A DNA stretch of 64,000 nucleotides from an uncultured Chlorobiaceae bacterium. Its GTDB lineage: Bacteria > Bacteroidota > Chlorobiia > Chlorobiales > Chlorobiaceae. The stretch is from contig CAIQGA010000025.1 of assembly GCA_903871235.1 (NCBI GenBank), forward strand, positions 1 to 64,000. Direction: 5' to 3'. How positions within the stretch are numbered: the first letter of the stretch is position 1; every line of letters starts with the position of its first letter. Positions 40,996 to 51,041 of this stretch are shown here, in pieces. The notes under the pieces are model-generated. The model was not told the origin of the DNA. It saw nothing but the letters and a program-made list of their open reading frames with translations, and did no database searches. A program made the translations under genes and the position numbers.

Positions 40996-41130
40996 ATGCA
41001 GGCGAAAGAGCGCTGGGAACAGGTTTATATGAGCAAGTCAACTGATTCGATGAGTTGGTTTCAAGAGCACGCATTGTGCTCATTGCAATTGATTCGCAAA
41101 AACGGCGTTGAACTATCGGCCACGATCTGA
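40996..41130 (+). pseudogene. SAM-dependent methyltransferase N-terminal stub
   Basis: MQAKERWEQVYMSKSTDSMSWFQEHALCSLQLIRKNGVELSATI*: class I methyltransferase N-terminus ending where the GxG SAM motif should begin. Confidence 0.6.
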
Positions 41131-41349
41131 AGTAGGAGAAGCTCTATTTTACGGGAATCGCATAAAAAATATTATCAAAAGATTTTTTGTTTCATGCTAA
41201 AACATCAAAATCCTGCCTTTCGGTATCGTGGTTGTTCCAACCGTACTGCTGATCTTGCTCCCCACATCGCAAGTATTTTGGCGGCAGCTTATTGTGTTGT
41301 GCCAGGTCGAGTCGAGAATGTCGGTGTATAACCTAACCTTACGCTTTTA

Positions 41350-43578
41350 ATGAGTGAGAGCCAACCCGCCAATCCCGGCGAGGAGCGCATTACCGGTATT
41401 GTTGAAAAGGTGAGCTTTTTCAGCGAGTCTTCGGGGTTCAGTGTTTTGCGCCTCGGCAGAAACGGGGAGCGTGATGCGGTGACGGTGGTAGGCTATGTTG
41501 CTGCGGTTAACCTTGGGCAGCATGTTGAGGCGGTCGGTTGCTGGCATAACGACAAGACCTGGGGGTTGCAGTTCAAGGCAACCCATATTCTGGTTGTCCC
41601 TCCCGATACGCTTGAGGGAATTACGAAATATCTCTGCTCTGGCATGGTCAAGGGAATCGGGCTTCGCTTGGCAAAAGTGCTGGTGCGGGCTTATGGAATG
41701 GAGGTATTCACGGTTATTGAGGATCATCCAGAACAATTGCTTGAGATTCAGGGTATTGGCAAAAAAAAGTTGAAGCAGATTGTTGCTGGTTGGGCGGAGC
41801 AGAGGGCGGTTAAAAAAATCATGCTCTTTCTGCACTCTCATGGGGTAAGCACGTCGCGCATCGCCCGGATTTTTCGTCTCTATGGTGATGATGCTGTGGC
41901 GATGGTGAGTGCCAACCCCTATCGCCTGATTGTCGACATACCGGGAATTGGCTTCCGGATTGCTGATCAGATTGCCCGCAATATTGGCATGGCGCCCGAC
42001 TCTCTGTTGCGTGTCGGGGCGGGTATTGGCTGTGCGCTTCAGGAACTCTCGTTTGAGGGGCATTGCCGGGTTCCTGAGCCGATGCTGCTTGCTGCCTGCA
42101 GGAGGCTTCTCAATATTTCGGAGCCTGTGCTTGAAGAGGCTCTTGCGCAGGAACTCTCCATTGGCACCGTCGTTGCTGTTGACGATGAGGGCGCAAAGAG
42201 TTATTACCTTGTTGCTCTTTTTCGGGCGGAGAGGGGAGTTGCCAAAAGTATTGGGCGCATTATGCCGGGTGCGCTTCCCTGGGGAGTTCTTGATTTGGCA
42301 ACGGTTATTCCTGCGGCGGAGGATGTGTCGGCCATTAAGCTGTCGGAGTCGCAGCGGAGTGCCGTGGCGCTTGCGCTTTTAAGCAAGTTCACGGTTATTA
42401 CCGGCGGGCCTGGCGTGGGTAAAACCACCATTATCAACACAATTCTTGACATTCTTGAGACGGAGGAGCTGAAGGTGCTCCTTTGCGCTCCAACCGGGAG
42501 GGCGGCTAAACGGCTCTCTGAGGCGACCGGTATGGAGGCGAAAACCATCCACCGCCTGCTTGAATATGATCCTCATGCCCGCGATTTCAGGCGAGGCAGC
42601 TCTTATCCTCTTGAGGCTGATCTGGTTATTGTTGATGAGGCCTCCATGATTGATGTGGTGCTGATGAACCGTTTGCTGGCGGCGATCTCCAACCGTTCAG
42701 CCCTCATTGTTGCCGGTGATGTTGATCAGCTTCCCCCGGTTGGCCCGGGATTTGTGCTGGCCGACATGATCCACTCCGGAGCGCTGCCGGTGGTGCGTTT
42801 GACGGAGATTTTCCGGCAGGCCCAATCTTCCATGATTATTGTCAATGCTCATCGTATCAATTGCGGGGAGTTGCCCCTTCCCTCTCCCCGGTCAGGAACG
42901 GCTGATGAGGGCGCAGTGGAGCTTTCCGACTTTTATGTTGTGCCCTCCGGGAGTACGGAGGATATTTTGCGAAGGCTGTTGCTGGTGGTTGCTGAACGCA
43001 TTCCGACCCGATTCGGAATGGAGCCGCTTCGTGATATTCAGGTGCTGACACCGATGAACAAGGGGGTGCTTGGTACCAAAGCGTTGAACACGCTTCTTCA
43101 GCAGAGTCTGAATCCTCATGCTGCAAGAAAAATTGTCCGTTTTGAGACCACCTACGCGGAGGGCGACAAGGTGATTCAAATGGTCAACAATTACGACAAG
43201 GAGGTTTTTAACGGTGATATCGGTCGCATTACACAAGTTGACGAGGATGAGAACATGCTGCGGGTTGAGTATGATGGCCGGGAGGTGCTCTATGAGTCTG
43301 GCGAACTTGATGAAATTGCTCTTGCTTATGCCATCACCATTCACAAGAGTCAGGGGTCGGAGTACCCGGCGGTGGTGATTCCTCTCTCCATGCAGCACTT
43401 TACGCTGCTTGAACGAAACCTCATCTACACGGCCGTGACACGGGCCAAAAAACTGGTGATGATTATCGGTGACCCGCAGGCACTCGCTATGGCCATTGGC
43501 AACAAGCGCTCTTCGCAGCGCTTGACCGGCCTTGCGGCAAGGATTTCAGACGAAATGGAAGAGAAGCTCCGGCAATGA
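41350..43578 (+). CDS. recD2: RecD2-type SF1B helicase
   Basis: VITGGPGVGKTTIINTILDIL, LCAPTGRAAKRLSEATGMEAKTIHRLLEYD, VDEASMIDVVLMNRLL, ITIHKSQGSEYPAVVIPL; N-terminal HhH region. Confidence 0.94.
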   Translation: MSESQPANPGEERITGIVEKVSFFSESSGFSVLRLGRNGERDAVTVVGYVAAVNLGQHVEAVGCWHNDKTWGLQFKATHILVVPPDTLEGITKYLCSGMVKGIGLRLAKVLVRAYGMEVFTVIEDHPEQLLEIQGIGKKKLKQIVAGWAEQRAVKKIMLFLHSHGVSTSRIARIFRLYGDDAVAMVSANPYRLIVDIPGIGFRIADQIARNIGMAPDSLLRVGAGIGCALQELSFEGHCRVPEPMLLAACRRLLNISEPVLEEALAQELSIGTVVAVDDEGAKSYYLVALFRAERGVAKSIGRIMPGALPWGVLDLATVIPAAEDVSAIKLSESQRSAVALALLSKFTVITGGPGVGKTTIINTILDILETEELKVLLCAPTGRAAKRLSEATGMEAKTIHRLLEYDPHARDFRRGSSYPLEADLVIVDEASMIDVVLMNRLLAAISNRSALIVAGDVDQLPPVGPGFVLADMIHSGALPVVRLTEIFRQAQSSMIIVNAHRINCGELPLPSPRSGTADEGAVELSDFYVVPSGSTEDILRRLLLVVAERIPTRFGMEPLRDIQVLTPMNKGVLGTKALNTLLQQSLNPHAARKIVRFETTYAEGDKVIQMVNNYDKEVFNGDIGRITQVDEDENMLRVEYDGREVLYESGELDEIALAYAITIHKSQGSEYPAVVIPLSMQHFTLLERNLIYTAVTRAKKLVMIIGDPQALAMAIGNKRSSQRLTGLAARISDEMEEKLRQ

Positions 43579-43663
43579 TCGCCGCTTTTTTATTATATTA
43601 CAGGCCATTCGTTCCCGCTGAGTGTAAGCCAGCCGGTATTTCCGAAATCATTAGCGCTGTTTT

Positions 43664-45022
43664 ATGAAGATCGTGAAGACATTGAATCTTGTACGTCTCT
43701 GTATGTTCCAGATGGGTTTCGGCCTTATGCTCGGCTTCATTCAGGATATTCTGAACCGGGTCATGATCAAGGAGTTACTGCTGCCGGCAACTATCGCGTT
43801 AGGGCTTATCAGCCTTAAGGAGCTTCTGGCCATTTTTGGCGTCAAGGTGTGGATCGGCAACATGTCGGACCGCTTCAGCATTTTTGGTTACCACAGGACA
43901 CCCTACATCCTTCTCGGGCTGTTGAGCTGCGTTGTTGCTTTCGTGCTTTCACCAACGGCGGCCTATGAAGTGAAGGTAGGCGGTACAGCCTTTTCCGAGA
44001 TGCTCCCTGCTTTGCTGACCGATGTCGGTTTGTGGAAGCTCGCCTTTATTTTTCTACTGTTCGGTTTTGGTCTGCAGGTCGCGACCACAGCCTATTACGC
44101 ACTGATTGCCGATGTTGTGCCTGAAGAGCATATTGGCAAGATAACCGGAGCGAGCTGGACCCTCATGGTTCTAACGGCGATCATTTCGAACTGGAACATG
44201 GGCAATTATCTGACGGTTTTTACTCCTGAACGGCTGACGCAGGTGGCTGAAATCGGCGGTCTCATCACACTTTGTTTCGGGCTTGTGGCCGTTCTCGGTG
44301 TAGAAAACCGCAACGCGGACGCAGCCAAGGGCAAGGGAAAGCACAGTATCAGCTTTTCACAGTCGGTACGACTGCTTTCCTCGTCTCCGAGGACACTGCA
44401 GTTCGCTTTCTATATTTTTATCTCCATTTTTGCGCTCTTTGCCAACGAAGTCGTTATGGATCCTTTTGGTGCGGAAGTTTTCGGGATGAAGGTTTCAGAA
44501 ACTACCAAGCTGTTTAAGCCGATGATGGGCGGCACCCAGCTCATTTTCATGCTCGCTACAGGTTTTCTGCTTTCACGGATCGGGTTCAAGCGGGGTGCCT
44601 ATTTCGGCAATACGTTCAGTGCAATCGGATTCGCCATCATTATTGCCGCAGGTTTCATGCACGACCAGTCAGTGCTTCGCGTTGGTCTTGTTGTGACCGG
44701 TATGGGACTGGGTGCGGCAAGTGTTTCCAACATCTCGATGATGATGAATATGACAGCGGGTCGCAGCGGTATCTATATCGGCTTATGGGGCACCGCCCAG
44801 AGTCTTGCCATTTTTATCGGTCATTCCGGAGCTGGCGTGATCCGTGATGTAATCTATACCCTCTCCGGCAACCACATGATGGCTTATGCCGTCATATTTG
44901 TTATTGAGATTCTTGCCTTTACGGCATCGAGCCTTTTGCTGCCCCATATTTCCAAGGAGGCTTTCGAGGCCGAGAGCGAAGCGAAAATGGCGGAATTCGC
45001 CGTTACAGCGAAGGCTGGCTGA
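43664..45022 (+). CDS. BCD/PucC-family MFS transporter (bacteriochlorophyll delivery-type)
   Basis: NLVRLCMFQMGFGLMLGFIQDILNRVMIKELLLPATIALGLISLKEL..GNMSDRFSIFGYHRTPYILLG. Confidence 0.88.
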   Translation: MKIVKTLNLVRLCMFQMGFGLMLGFIQDILNRVMIKELLLPATIALGLISLKELLAIFGVKVWIGNMSDRFSIFGYHRTPYILLGLLSCVVAFVLSPTAAYEVKVGGTAFSEMLPALLTDVGLWKLAFIFLLFGFGLQVATTAYYALIADVVPEEHIGKITGASWTLMVLTAIISNWNMGNYLTVFTPERLTQVAEIGGLITLCFGLVAVLGVENRNADAAKGKGKHSISFSQSVRLLSSSPRTLQFAFYIFISIFALFANEVVMDPFGAEVFGMKVSETTKLFKPMMGGTQLIFMLATGFLLSRIGFKRGAYFGNTFSAIGFAIIIAAGFMHDQSVLRVGLVVTGMGLGAASVSNISMMMNMTAGRSGIYIGLWGTAQSLAIFIGHSGAGVIRDVIYTLSGNHMMAYAVIFVIEILAFTASSLLLPHISKEAFEAESEAKMAEFAVTAKAG

Positions 45023-45031
45023 CGGTAAAAA

Positions 45032-46042
45032 ATGGAATCACCAACTATGAAATACGTTTTTGGGCCACTCTCATCCAAACGGCTTGGCCAGTCACTCGGA
45101 GTTGATTTGCTTCCGCCGAAAAGCTGCACATGGAACTGTGTTTACTGTCAGTTGGGAAAGACAAAAAAGTTTGCTACCGACATGCAGGAGTTCTTCCCTC
45201 GTGAGGGTATTCTTGCTGAAATCCGCGAGGCTCTTGCGATCAACAAGGGTATCGACTGGATAACCTTTGTCGGCTCCGGCGAAACCATGCTCTACAAGGG
45301 GATTGGCTGGCTGATAGCGGAGGTGAAAAAGCTGACAAGTATACCTGTTGCAGTAATCACCAACGGTTCGCTGCTTTATCTGCCGGAAGTGCGAGAAGAG
45401 CTGCTTCAGGCCGACGCGGTGCTTCCGTCGCTTAATGCCGGATCGGAAGCCTTGCATACGCAAATCGACCGTCCTGCCCAAGGGCTCACCTTCAGCCAGC
45501 ATATTGAGGGGCTTGTGGCATTTCGCCGTGAGTACAAAGGGCGGCTTTGGATTGAGGTGATGCTGCTTGGCGGTATCAACGATTCCGATGAAGCGTTGCG
45601 CGATCTTGCCGCTGTGCTCAAAGAAATCAATCCCGATATGGTGCACCTTGTGCTTCCCACAAGGCCCGCGCCCGAGCAGGAGGTGCATCTGCCCTCTGAA
45701 GAGCGCATTGAGCGGGCTATTGCAATTCTTTCAGAGGTCACTACGGTTGTGCATCCGCTTAAAGGCAATATGGATCTTCGCAGCGCTTCTGACCTGCTAA
45801 AGGCGGTTACGGCCATTGTTTCACGTCATCCAGTCCAGCAGCGCGAATTGCAGAAAGCCGTTGCGGAGTGTTTTCCCGGTGAGAGCAATAAAGTGGATGC
45901 TTTCATGCAGCAGATGCTTGCCACGGGCTGCTTCAAACTGGTCGATCATGAAGGTGAGCCCTACTGGGTGACGGTGCAAGGCGAGCCGACGATACCGGAA
46001 CAGGGTCGTCTCAGCAGTGAGCCTCCCCTGCAGGAAAGGTGA
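45032..46042 (+). CDS. Radical SAM protein (COG0731-like)
   Basis: FGPLSSKRLGQSLGVDLLPPKSCTWNCVYCQLGKTKKF (CxxxCxxC). Confidence 0.88.
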   Translation: MESPTMKYVFGPLSSKRLGQSLGVDLLPPKSCTWNCVYCQLGKTKKFATDMQEFFPREGILAEIREALAINKGIDWITFVGSGETMLYKGIGWLIAEVKKLTSIPVAVITNGSLLYLPEVREELLQADAVLPSLNAGSEALHTQIDRPAQGLTFSQHIEGLVAFRREYKGRLWIEVMLLGGINDSDEALRDLAAVLKEINPDMVHLVLPTRPAPEQEVHLPSEERIERAIAILSEVTTVVHPLKGNMDLRSASDLLKAVTAIVSRHPVQQRELQKAVAECFPGESNKVDAFMQQMLATGCFKLVDHEGEPYWVTVQGEPTIPEQGRLSSEPPLQER

Positions 46043-47507
46043 GTGAAAAAGTTGTTCCCCTGTTGGTTTCGCTGGTAACGCTTACCTTGATGTGTTGCAG
46101 ATCGGCAAGTTTTTTGACGATGGAGAGTCCAAGGCCAAACCCCCCAGTGCCTGAGTTTCTCGATTCATCAACTCGGTAAAAGCGCTCAAAAATTGCATGC
46201 AGTTTTTCCGCCGGAATTCCGATTCCCTGATCGCTGATGCTGCAAATAATCGCATTGGCGTTGCGTTGTATGGCGACGGTTATTGATGAACCGGTTGGAG
46301 AGTATTTGATGGCATTGGAGAGAATGTTTTCGACGATCATCTCAAGCATGCCTGGGTCTGCGGCAATTTTGGCGTGCTCTTTTTGATCAATGGTGATTGC
46401 AATATCTTTGGTGCATGCAGATGTTTGCATCCGTTCAACAACACCTTCAAGATGTTGTGACAGCTCTACCGTTTCAATATGTGGCTGCATCTTGTTGCTC
46501 TCATGACGTGCAATCATGAGTAACTGGTCTATCAGGCGTGCCATGCGGTTTAACTCCTTCAGGCAGAACTGGATTCTCGTTTCATAGTGCTCTCTTTCGC
46601 GCGGTTTGCGAACCAGTACTTCAAGAGTCCCTTTGACGATGGCCAGTGGTGTTTTCAGTTCGTGCGAAGCGTTTGCGGTAAAGTGTTTTTCACGCTGAAA
46701 AGCATCCTGCATCCTGTCGAGCAGCGCATTGAAGGTTGCTGAAAGGCGATACAATTCGTCATGATGATAGGGTAGAGGGATTCGCTGATCAAGATGTGCC
46801 TGTGTCATTTTTTCAGCGGTGGCAATAACCTTTTCAATCGGGCGTATGCTCTTGCCGGCAATCAGGCGCGTCAGCATAAAGAGCGTCAGAATGATGACTG
46901 GAAATGAAAAGAAAAATATATCACTTAGGTCGCGCAGGACGATCATGGCGTTTTTCAGGGGAACGGCAACAATAAGGTACCCCTGGGTTTTTCCTCTGTT
47001 ATCGATAAGAGGTACCTGTGCCTGTCGGACCATTGAACCCCCGAAATTGCTGTTGAAGTAGGCACTTCCGGCCTGGGTCGGATTAAATGCAAGGACGCAC
47101 CAGGAAAGACTGGATGATTTATTGATGACCTGTCCGGTACTGTCAACCAACTGGATAAATTCAGTATCAACATTTATCTTTTTTTTCTTTATTGGATCAT
47201 GGTCATTGTCATTGTCACCGTCACCGGCATCAATGTCACGTTTCTGAAAACTCTCAAATCCTTTAAAATCGTTGGTTGATATATTTGCATCCGAAAGGAT
47301 TTCTGAAACCTCTTTTTTTATCTCTTCATCGAATTGCCTGTAGACAATGCGCTCAACGGTAAAGTAGATGGTTGCAAAGACAAGAGCGATTAAAAACGCT
47401 GTCGTGACGGTGTAGTAGAACGCAATGCGGTTTCGCAAACTCATGACTGACCATCCCTTAAAGAAGGAATGGCTCTGTTTGACAGAATTTTTGGCTTTCA
47501 TAATCAT
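46011..47507 (-). CDS. Membrane sensor histidine kinase (HAMP-HisKA-HATPase)
   Basis: REKHFTANASHELKTPLAIVKGTLEVL, NILSNAIKYSP, GGFGLGLSIVKKLA. Confidence 0.95.
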   Translation of the reverse strand: MIMKAKNSVKQSHSFFKGWSVMSLRNRIAFYYTVTTAFLIALVFATIYFTVERIVYRQFDEEIKKEVSEILSDANISTNDFKGFESFQKRDIDAGDGDNDNDHDPIKKKKINVDTEFIQLVDSTGQVINKSSSLSWCVLAFNPTQAGSAYFNSNFGGSMVRQAQVPLIDNRGKTQGYLIVAVPLKNAMIVLRDLSDIFFFSFPVIILTLFMLTRLIAGKSIRPIEKVIATAEKMTQAHLDQRIPLPYHHDELYRLSATFNALLDRMQDAFQREKHFTANASHELKTPLAIVKGTLEVLVRKPREREHYETRIQFCLKELNRMARLIDQLLMIARHESNKMQPHIETVELSQHLEGVVERMQTSACTKDIAITIDQKEHAKIAADPGMLEMIVENILSNAIKYSPTGSSITVAIQRNANAIICSISDQGIGIPAEKLHAIFERFYRVDESRNSGTGGFGLGLSIVKKLADLQHIKVSVTSETNRGTTFSLTFPAGEAHC

Positions 47508-48181
47508 GAGATGCCTGGTTCACGGACGATGTATCCCACTCCACGGATGGTTTGAATGATATTTCCACATCCTGCGGCCTCGAGTTTTCTGCGCAGAAAG
47601 GTAATGTAGACGTCAATGACCGAGGTGTCGGAATCAAAATGGATATCCCAGACATGCTCGATGATCCGGCTTCTGGTACAGACCCGGTCTTTATTGCGTA
47701 CAAGGTATTCAAGCAGGGCAAATTCCTTGGGGGTGAGGGTGATTTCATTTGAAGCGCAGAATACCTGGTGGGTTACCGGATTGATGGTGAGGCTTCCTGC
47801 GCTTAATGAATCGTCATTGCTCGTTTTATTTCGGAGTTGCACGCGTATGCGAGCAAGCAACTCTTCAAACTCAAAGGGTTTTTTGATGTAATCATTGGCT
47901 CCTGCATCAAGACCGAACACAACATCTTCGAGGGTATCTTTGGCTGTCAGAAAGAGTATTGGAACTGTGCTGCCAGCTTTGCGCACCTGCCTGCAGACCT
48001 CAATACCACTCAGGGCAGGAATCATCCAATCAACGATGAGCAGGTCATACTCGTTGATCAGAGCCATATCAAGTCCGCTTTTGCCGTCGTAAGCAACGTC
48101 GACGGCAAAATACTCTTCTTCAAGTCCATCGCGGAGGAATCCGGCGATTCCCGGCTCATCTTCAATAATAAGGAGTCTCAT
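47504..48181 (-). CDS. OmpR-family response regulator
   Basis: MRLLIIEDEPGIAGFLRDGLEEE receiver plus winged helix LTPKEFALLEYLVRNKDRVCTRSRIIEHVWD. Confidence 0.96.
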   Translation of the reverse strand: MRLLIIEDEPGIAGFLRDGLEEEYFAVDVAYDGKSGLDMALINEYDLLIVDWMIPALSGIEVCRQVRKAGSTVPILFLTAKDTLEDVVFGLDAGANDYIKKPFEFEELLARIRVQLRNKTSNDDSLSAGSLTINPVTHQVFCASNEITLTPKEFALLEYLVRNKDRVCTRSRIIEHVWDIHFDSDTSVIDVYITFLRRKLEAAGCGNIIQTIRGVGYIVREPGIS

Positions 48182-48202
48182 GTGCTGAATTTATTTGCAG
48201 TA

Positions 48203-48751
48203 TTAATCGTTGTCACCATCTTTTGTTTCGGAACCGTTGCTTTGAGCCAACACTGCACCGAGAACCGCTTTTTCACTTTTCTGGTTGTTGCCGGCAATTT
48301 CCTGAATGGTTAATGAAGCATTCTTGACCATGATACCGTTTTTTTCGAGCTGTTCAATGAGGAGTTTCGGCGTGGTTTTTGTAACCAGCGCGACGGTTTC
48401 AAGCGATGATGATTCAAGAAGCTGTGTCGCAATTTTTCCGGTCTGCTTTTCTCCACCCTCTTTTCCATCGTTATCTTCACCAAAAATTGGTAGAAGAGAG
48501 GCTACGGTAACGATGAGTGCAGCGCCAATGATTCCCAGCGCGGGCTTTTTTGAGAAATATGCTGTGAACTGTTTCCAGTTTGAGCTGAGGTGAAGAAGAA
48601 CTCCGGCAACGAGAAGCCAGCTCAGCCATTTGTGAACGGGCTCTATGATGCCAATTTCCAAATCAAAAAAAATCAGAAGACCGGTGATTGCAGAAATGGT
48701 AAATGCTCCGACTGCAAGAGGAGTTGCCCAGGATTTAAGCGTTTGTACCAT
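48203..48751 (-). CDS. DUF4405-like membrane protein
   Basis: Two or more TM segments with VHKWLSWLLVAGVLLHLSSNWKQF; acidic C-terminus GSETKDGDND. Confidence 0.6.
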   Translation of the reverse strand: MVQTLKSWATPLAVGAFTISAITGLLIFFDLEIGIIEPVHKWLSWLLVAGVLLHLSSNWKQFTAYFSKKPALGIIGAALIVTVASLLPIFGEDNDGKEGGEKQTGKIATQLLESSSLETVALVTKTTPKLLIEQLEKNGIMVKNASLTIQEIAGNNQKSEKAVLGAVLAQSNGSETKDGDND

Positions 48752-48931
48752 AGAGTCGTTAATGGTTTTGTAAGTCGTTGTAAGGTCAAGTTTTTATTGT
48801 AACATGACCATAATGTAGCTTGCTCTTTCTTAAAGGAGTCTGAGAAGAAGCTTAATTTTTGCTTAAAATCAGGCGTGGCCTCTGTTGTTTTCTCTGCGTA
48901 TGCCGGAAGGTTATGAAAAACTGCTTTTGAA

Positions 48932-49885
48932 ATGAGTCGATATATGCGCAATTTCGTTATATGGCGCGGGGCTGTTGATCGACATCACTCTCTTGACACT
49001 CTACCTATGCATTTTGATCATGATACTCTCCGGATCCGGGAAGGGGAGCGGGTTAATCTCGACAAACGTCCGACGCTTGTTGAACCGGTGTACCGTTCAA
49101 AAAAAGAGTATAAAGAGTTGCTTGCCGATCATGTTGCAGTGTTGAGCAAACTGCAGCAGGTACATTATGCCGATAACCGCTATGCATTGTTGCTGATTTT
49201 TCAGGCGATGGATGCGGCCGGTAAAGATGGTGTCATCCGTCATGTGATGTCGGGAGTTAACCCTCAGGGGTGTCAGGTTTTCAGTTTCAAGCATCCGTCA
49301 GCACAGGAACTGGATCATGATTTTCTCTGGAGAAGCAACTGTTCTCTCCCGACACGGGGTCATATTGGCATCTTCAACCGTTCTTATTATGAGGAGGTGC
49401 TTATTGTTCGTGTGCATCCGGAAATACTCGCAGTGCAGGGGATTCCGGATGAGCTGATCAATGGCGGAAAAGTTTGGGAACACCGATACCAGTCGATTGT
49501 TGATATGGAAAATCATCTCCATCGCAACGGGACGAGGATTGTCAAGTTTTTTCTTCACCTGTCGAAAGAGGAGCAGCGAAAACGGTTTCTTGACCGAATA
49601 GACGCTCCGGCAAAAAACTGGAAATTCAGCGTAGCTGATATTGAAGAGCGGAAGTACTGGGCGCAATATATGCGTGCCTACGAGGCCTGTCTTTGTGCAA
49701 CAAGCAGCAAACATGCGCCCTGGTATGTTGTTCCGGCTGACGACAAACAGAACGCCCGGCTGATTGTGTCACAAATCATTTTTCATACCCTCAGCTCTCT
49801 CGATTTGTCATATCCGCAAGCCTCTGTGCAGCGCCATAAGGAGCTTGCTGATATCCGCAAGCGGTTGATGGAAGAGAATGGCTGA
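48932..49885 (+). CDS. ppk2: Polyphosphate kinase 2 family protein
   Basis: [71 protein letters not shown]. Confidence 0.93.
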   Translation: MSRYMRNFVIWRGAVDRHHSLDTLPMHFDHDTLRIREGERVNLDKRPTLVEPVYRSKKEYKELLADHVAVLSKLQQVHYADNRYALLLIFQAMDAAGKDGVIRHVMSGVNPQGCQVFSFKHPSAQELDHDFLWRSNCSLPTRGHIGIFNRSYYEEVLIVRVHPEILAVQGIPDELINGGKVWEHRYQSIVDMENHLHRNGTRIVKFFLHLSKEEQRKRFLDRIDAPAKNWKFSVADIEERKYWAQYMRAYEACLCATSSKHAPWYVVPADDKQNARLIVSQIIFHTLSSLDLSYPQASVQRHKELADIRKRLMEENG

Positions 49886-49898
49886 CAGGGGGGGCCGG

Positions 49899-50654
49899 TC
49901 ATATCCGGACGGGTATTCCCCTTGCTCGCAGGTACTCCTTTGCCTCAAGGATTGAGTGCTGCCGGAAGTGAAAGATTGATGCAGCAAGCGCTGCGTCGGC
50001 GTGACCTTCGGTAAATCCATCATAAAGGTGCTCAAGATTCCCCGCTCCTCCGGATGCAATGACAGGAATATGCACTGATGTGGAGACCCGACTGAGAATA
50101 TCGTTATCGTACCCCTCTTTGGTGCCGTCACGATCCATGCTGGTCAGAAGAATTTCACCGGCGCCAAGTTCCTGGACTTTATGAGCCCATTCGAGTGCTT
50201 CATAGCAGGTTGGATTTTTCCCTGAATGCGTGTAGACGAGGTAGTCACTCCCTTTTTTCTTGATATCGATGGCAACCACAACGGCTTGCGAGCCATATTT
50301 TTCAGCAATTCTCGAAATCAGGAAGGGGTCGTTGACCGCTGCGGTATTGACTGAAACCTTGTCGGCACCGTGCAGAAAGACCTCCCGGGCCCTTTCAACC
50401 GAACTGATCCCGCCGCCGACCGTGAGAGGAATGAAGACCTCACCGGAGACTTTCAGTACCTCTTCAAGTGTTGTTTTGCGTGACTCAAGTGATGCTGAAA
50501 TATCAAGGAAAACAAGCTCATCTGCAAGTTCATTGTTGTAGAAGCGTGCCTGCTCAAGGATTGAGCCCGCATCTCTCAAACCTTCAAAGTTTATTCCTTT
50601 TACCACCCTGCCATCGCGAACATCGAGACAGGGTATGATTCGCTTGGCTAACAT
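49899..50654 (-). CDS. hisF: Imidazole glycerol phosphate synthase subunit HisF
   Basis: [58 protein letters not shown]. Confidence 0.97.
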   Translation of the reverse strand: MLAKRIIPCLDVRDGRVVKGINFEGLRDAGSILEQARFYNNELADELVFLDISASLESRKTTLEEVLKVSGEVFIPLTVGGGISSVERAREVFLHGADKVSVNTAAVNDPFLISRIAEKYGSQAVVVAIDIKKKGSDYLVYTHSGKNPTCYEALEWAHKVQELGAGEILLTSMDRDGTKEGYDNDILSRVSTSVHIPVIASGGAGNLEHLYDGFTEGHADAALAASIFHFRQHSILEAKEYLRARGIPVRI

Positions 50655-51041
50655 TGGTGTAGAGAGCTGAAAATTCGTTGTTGAAAATCGTGACACAAGA
50701 AATCAATAAAGTTCGAACTCTGCAACAATATTTTCAATCTGTCACAAAATCTGCATCCTTTTTATGGGCGCAGAAAATGGCTGCAAGGCGATGCTCAGTC
50801 TGGTGATGCTGTTGGTTGTATGCAAGAACGACTTCTACACCCATCACCTGGGCAATAGATGATGCAGAAATGTATAAGAATAATGTTTGTTGAGTACTGT
50901 GCGAAGTGACTATATTTGCGGGGAGACGTCATTGCCGATGGAGCTGGTACGGAAATAATTATTCGAGAGGTTGATGTTTAAGCTGTTTTAATAAAATATG
51001 TTAAGTTGTTTTGGCTTTATTGTCAACCAGCATTCGATAAA

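Noticed and set aside
41347-42063. 238-aa minus-strand ORF
   Set aside because: Antisense shadow of recD2, which has all helicase motifs
41350-43578. RecD2 as part of an anti-phage defence island
   Set aside because: No nuclease, methylase or other defence gene adjacent except a dead methyltransferase stub; RecD2 alone is a housekeeping repair helicase
45092-45688. 198-aa minus-strand ORF
   Set aside because: Antisense to the radical SAM gene, His/Lys/Arg-rich shadow translation with no family features
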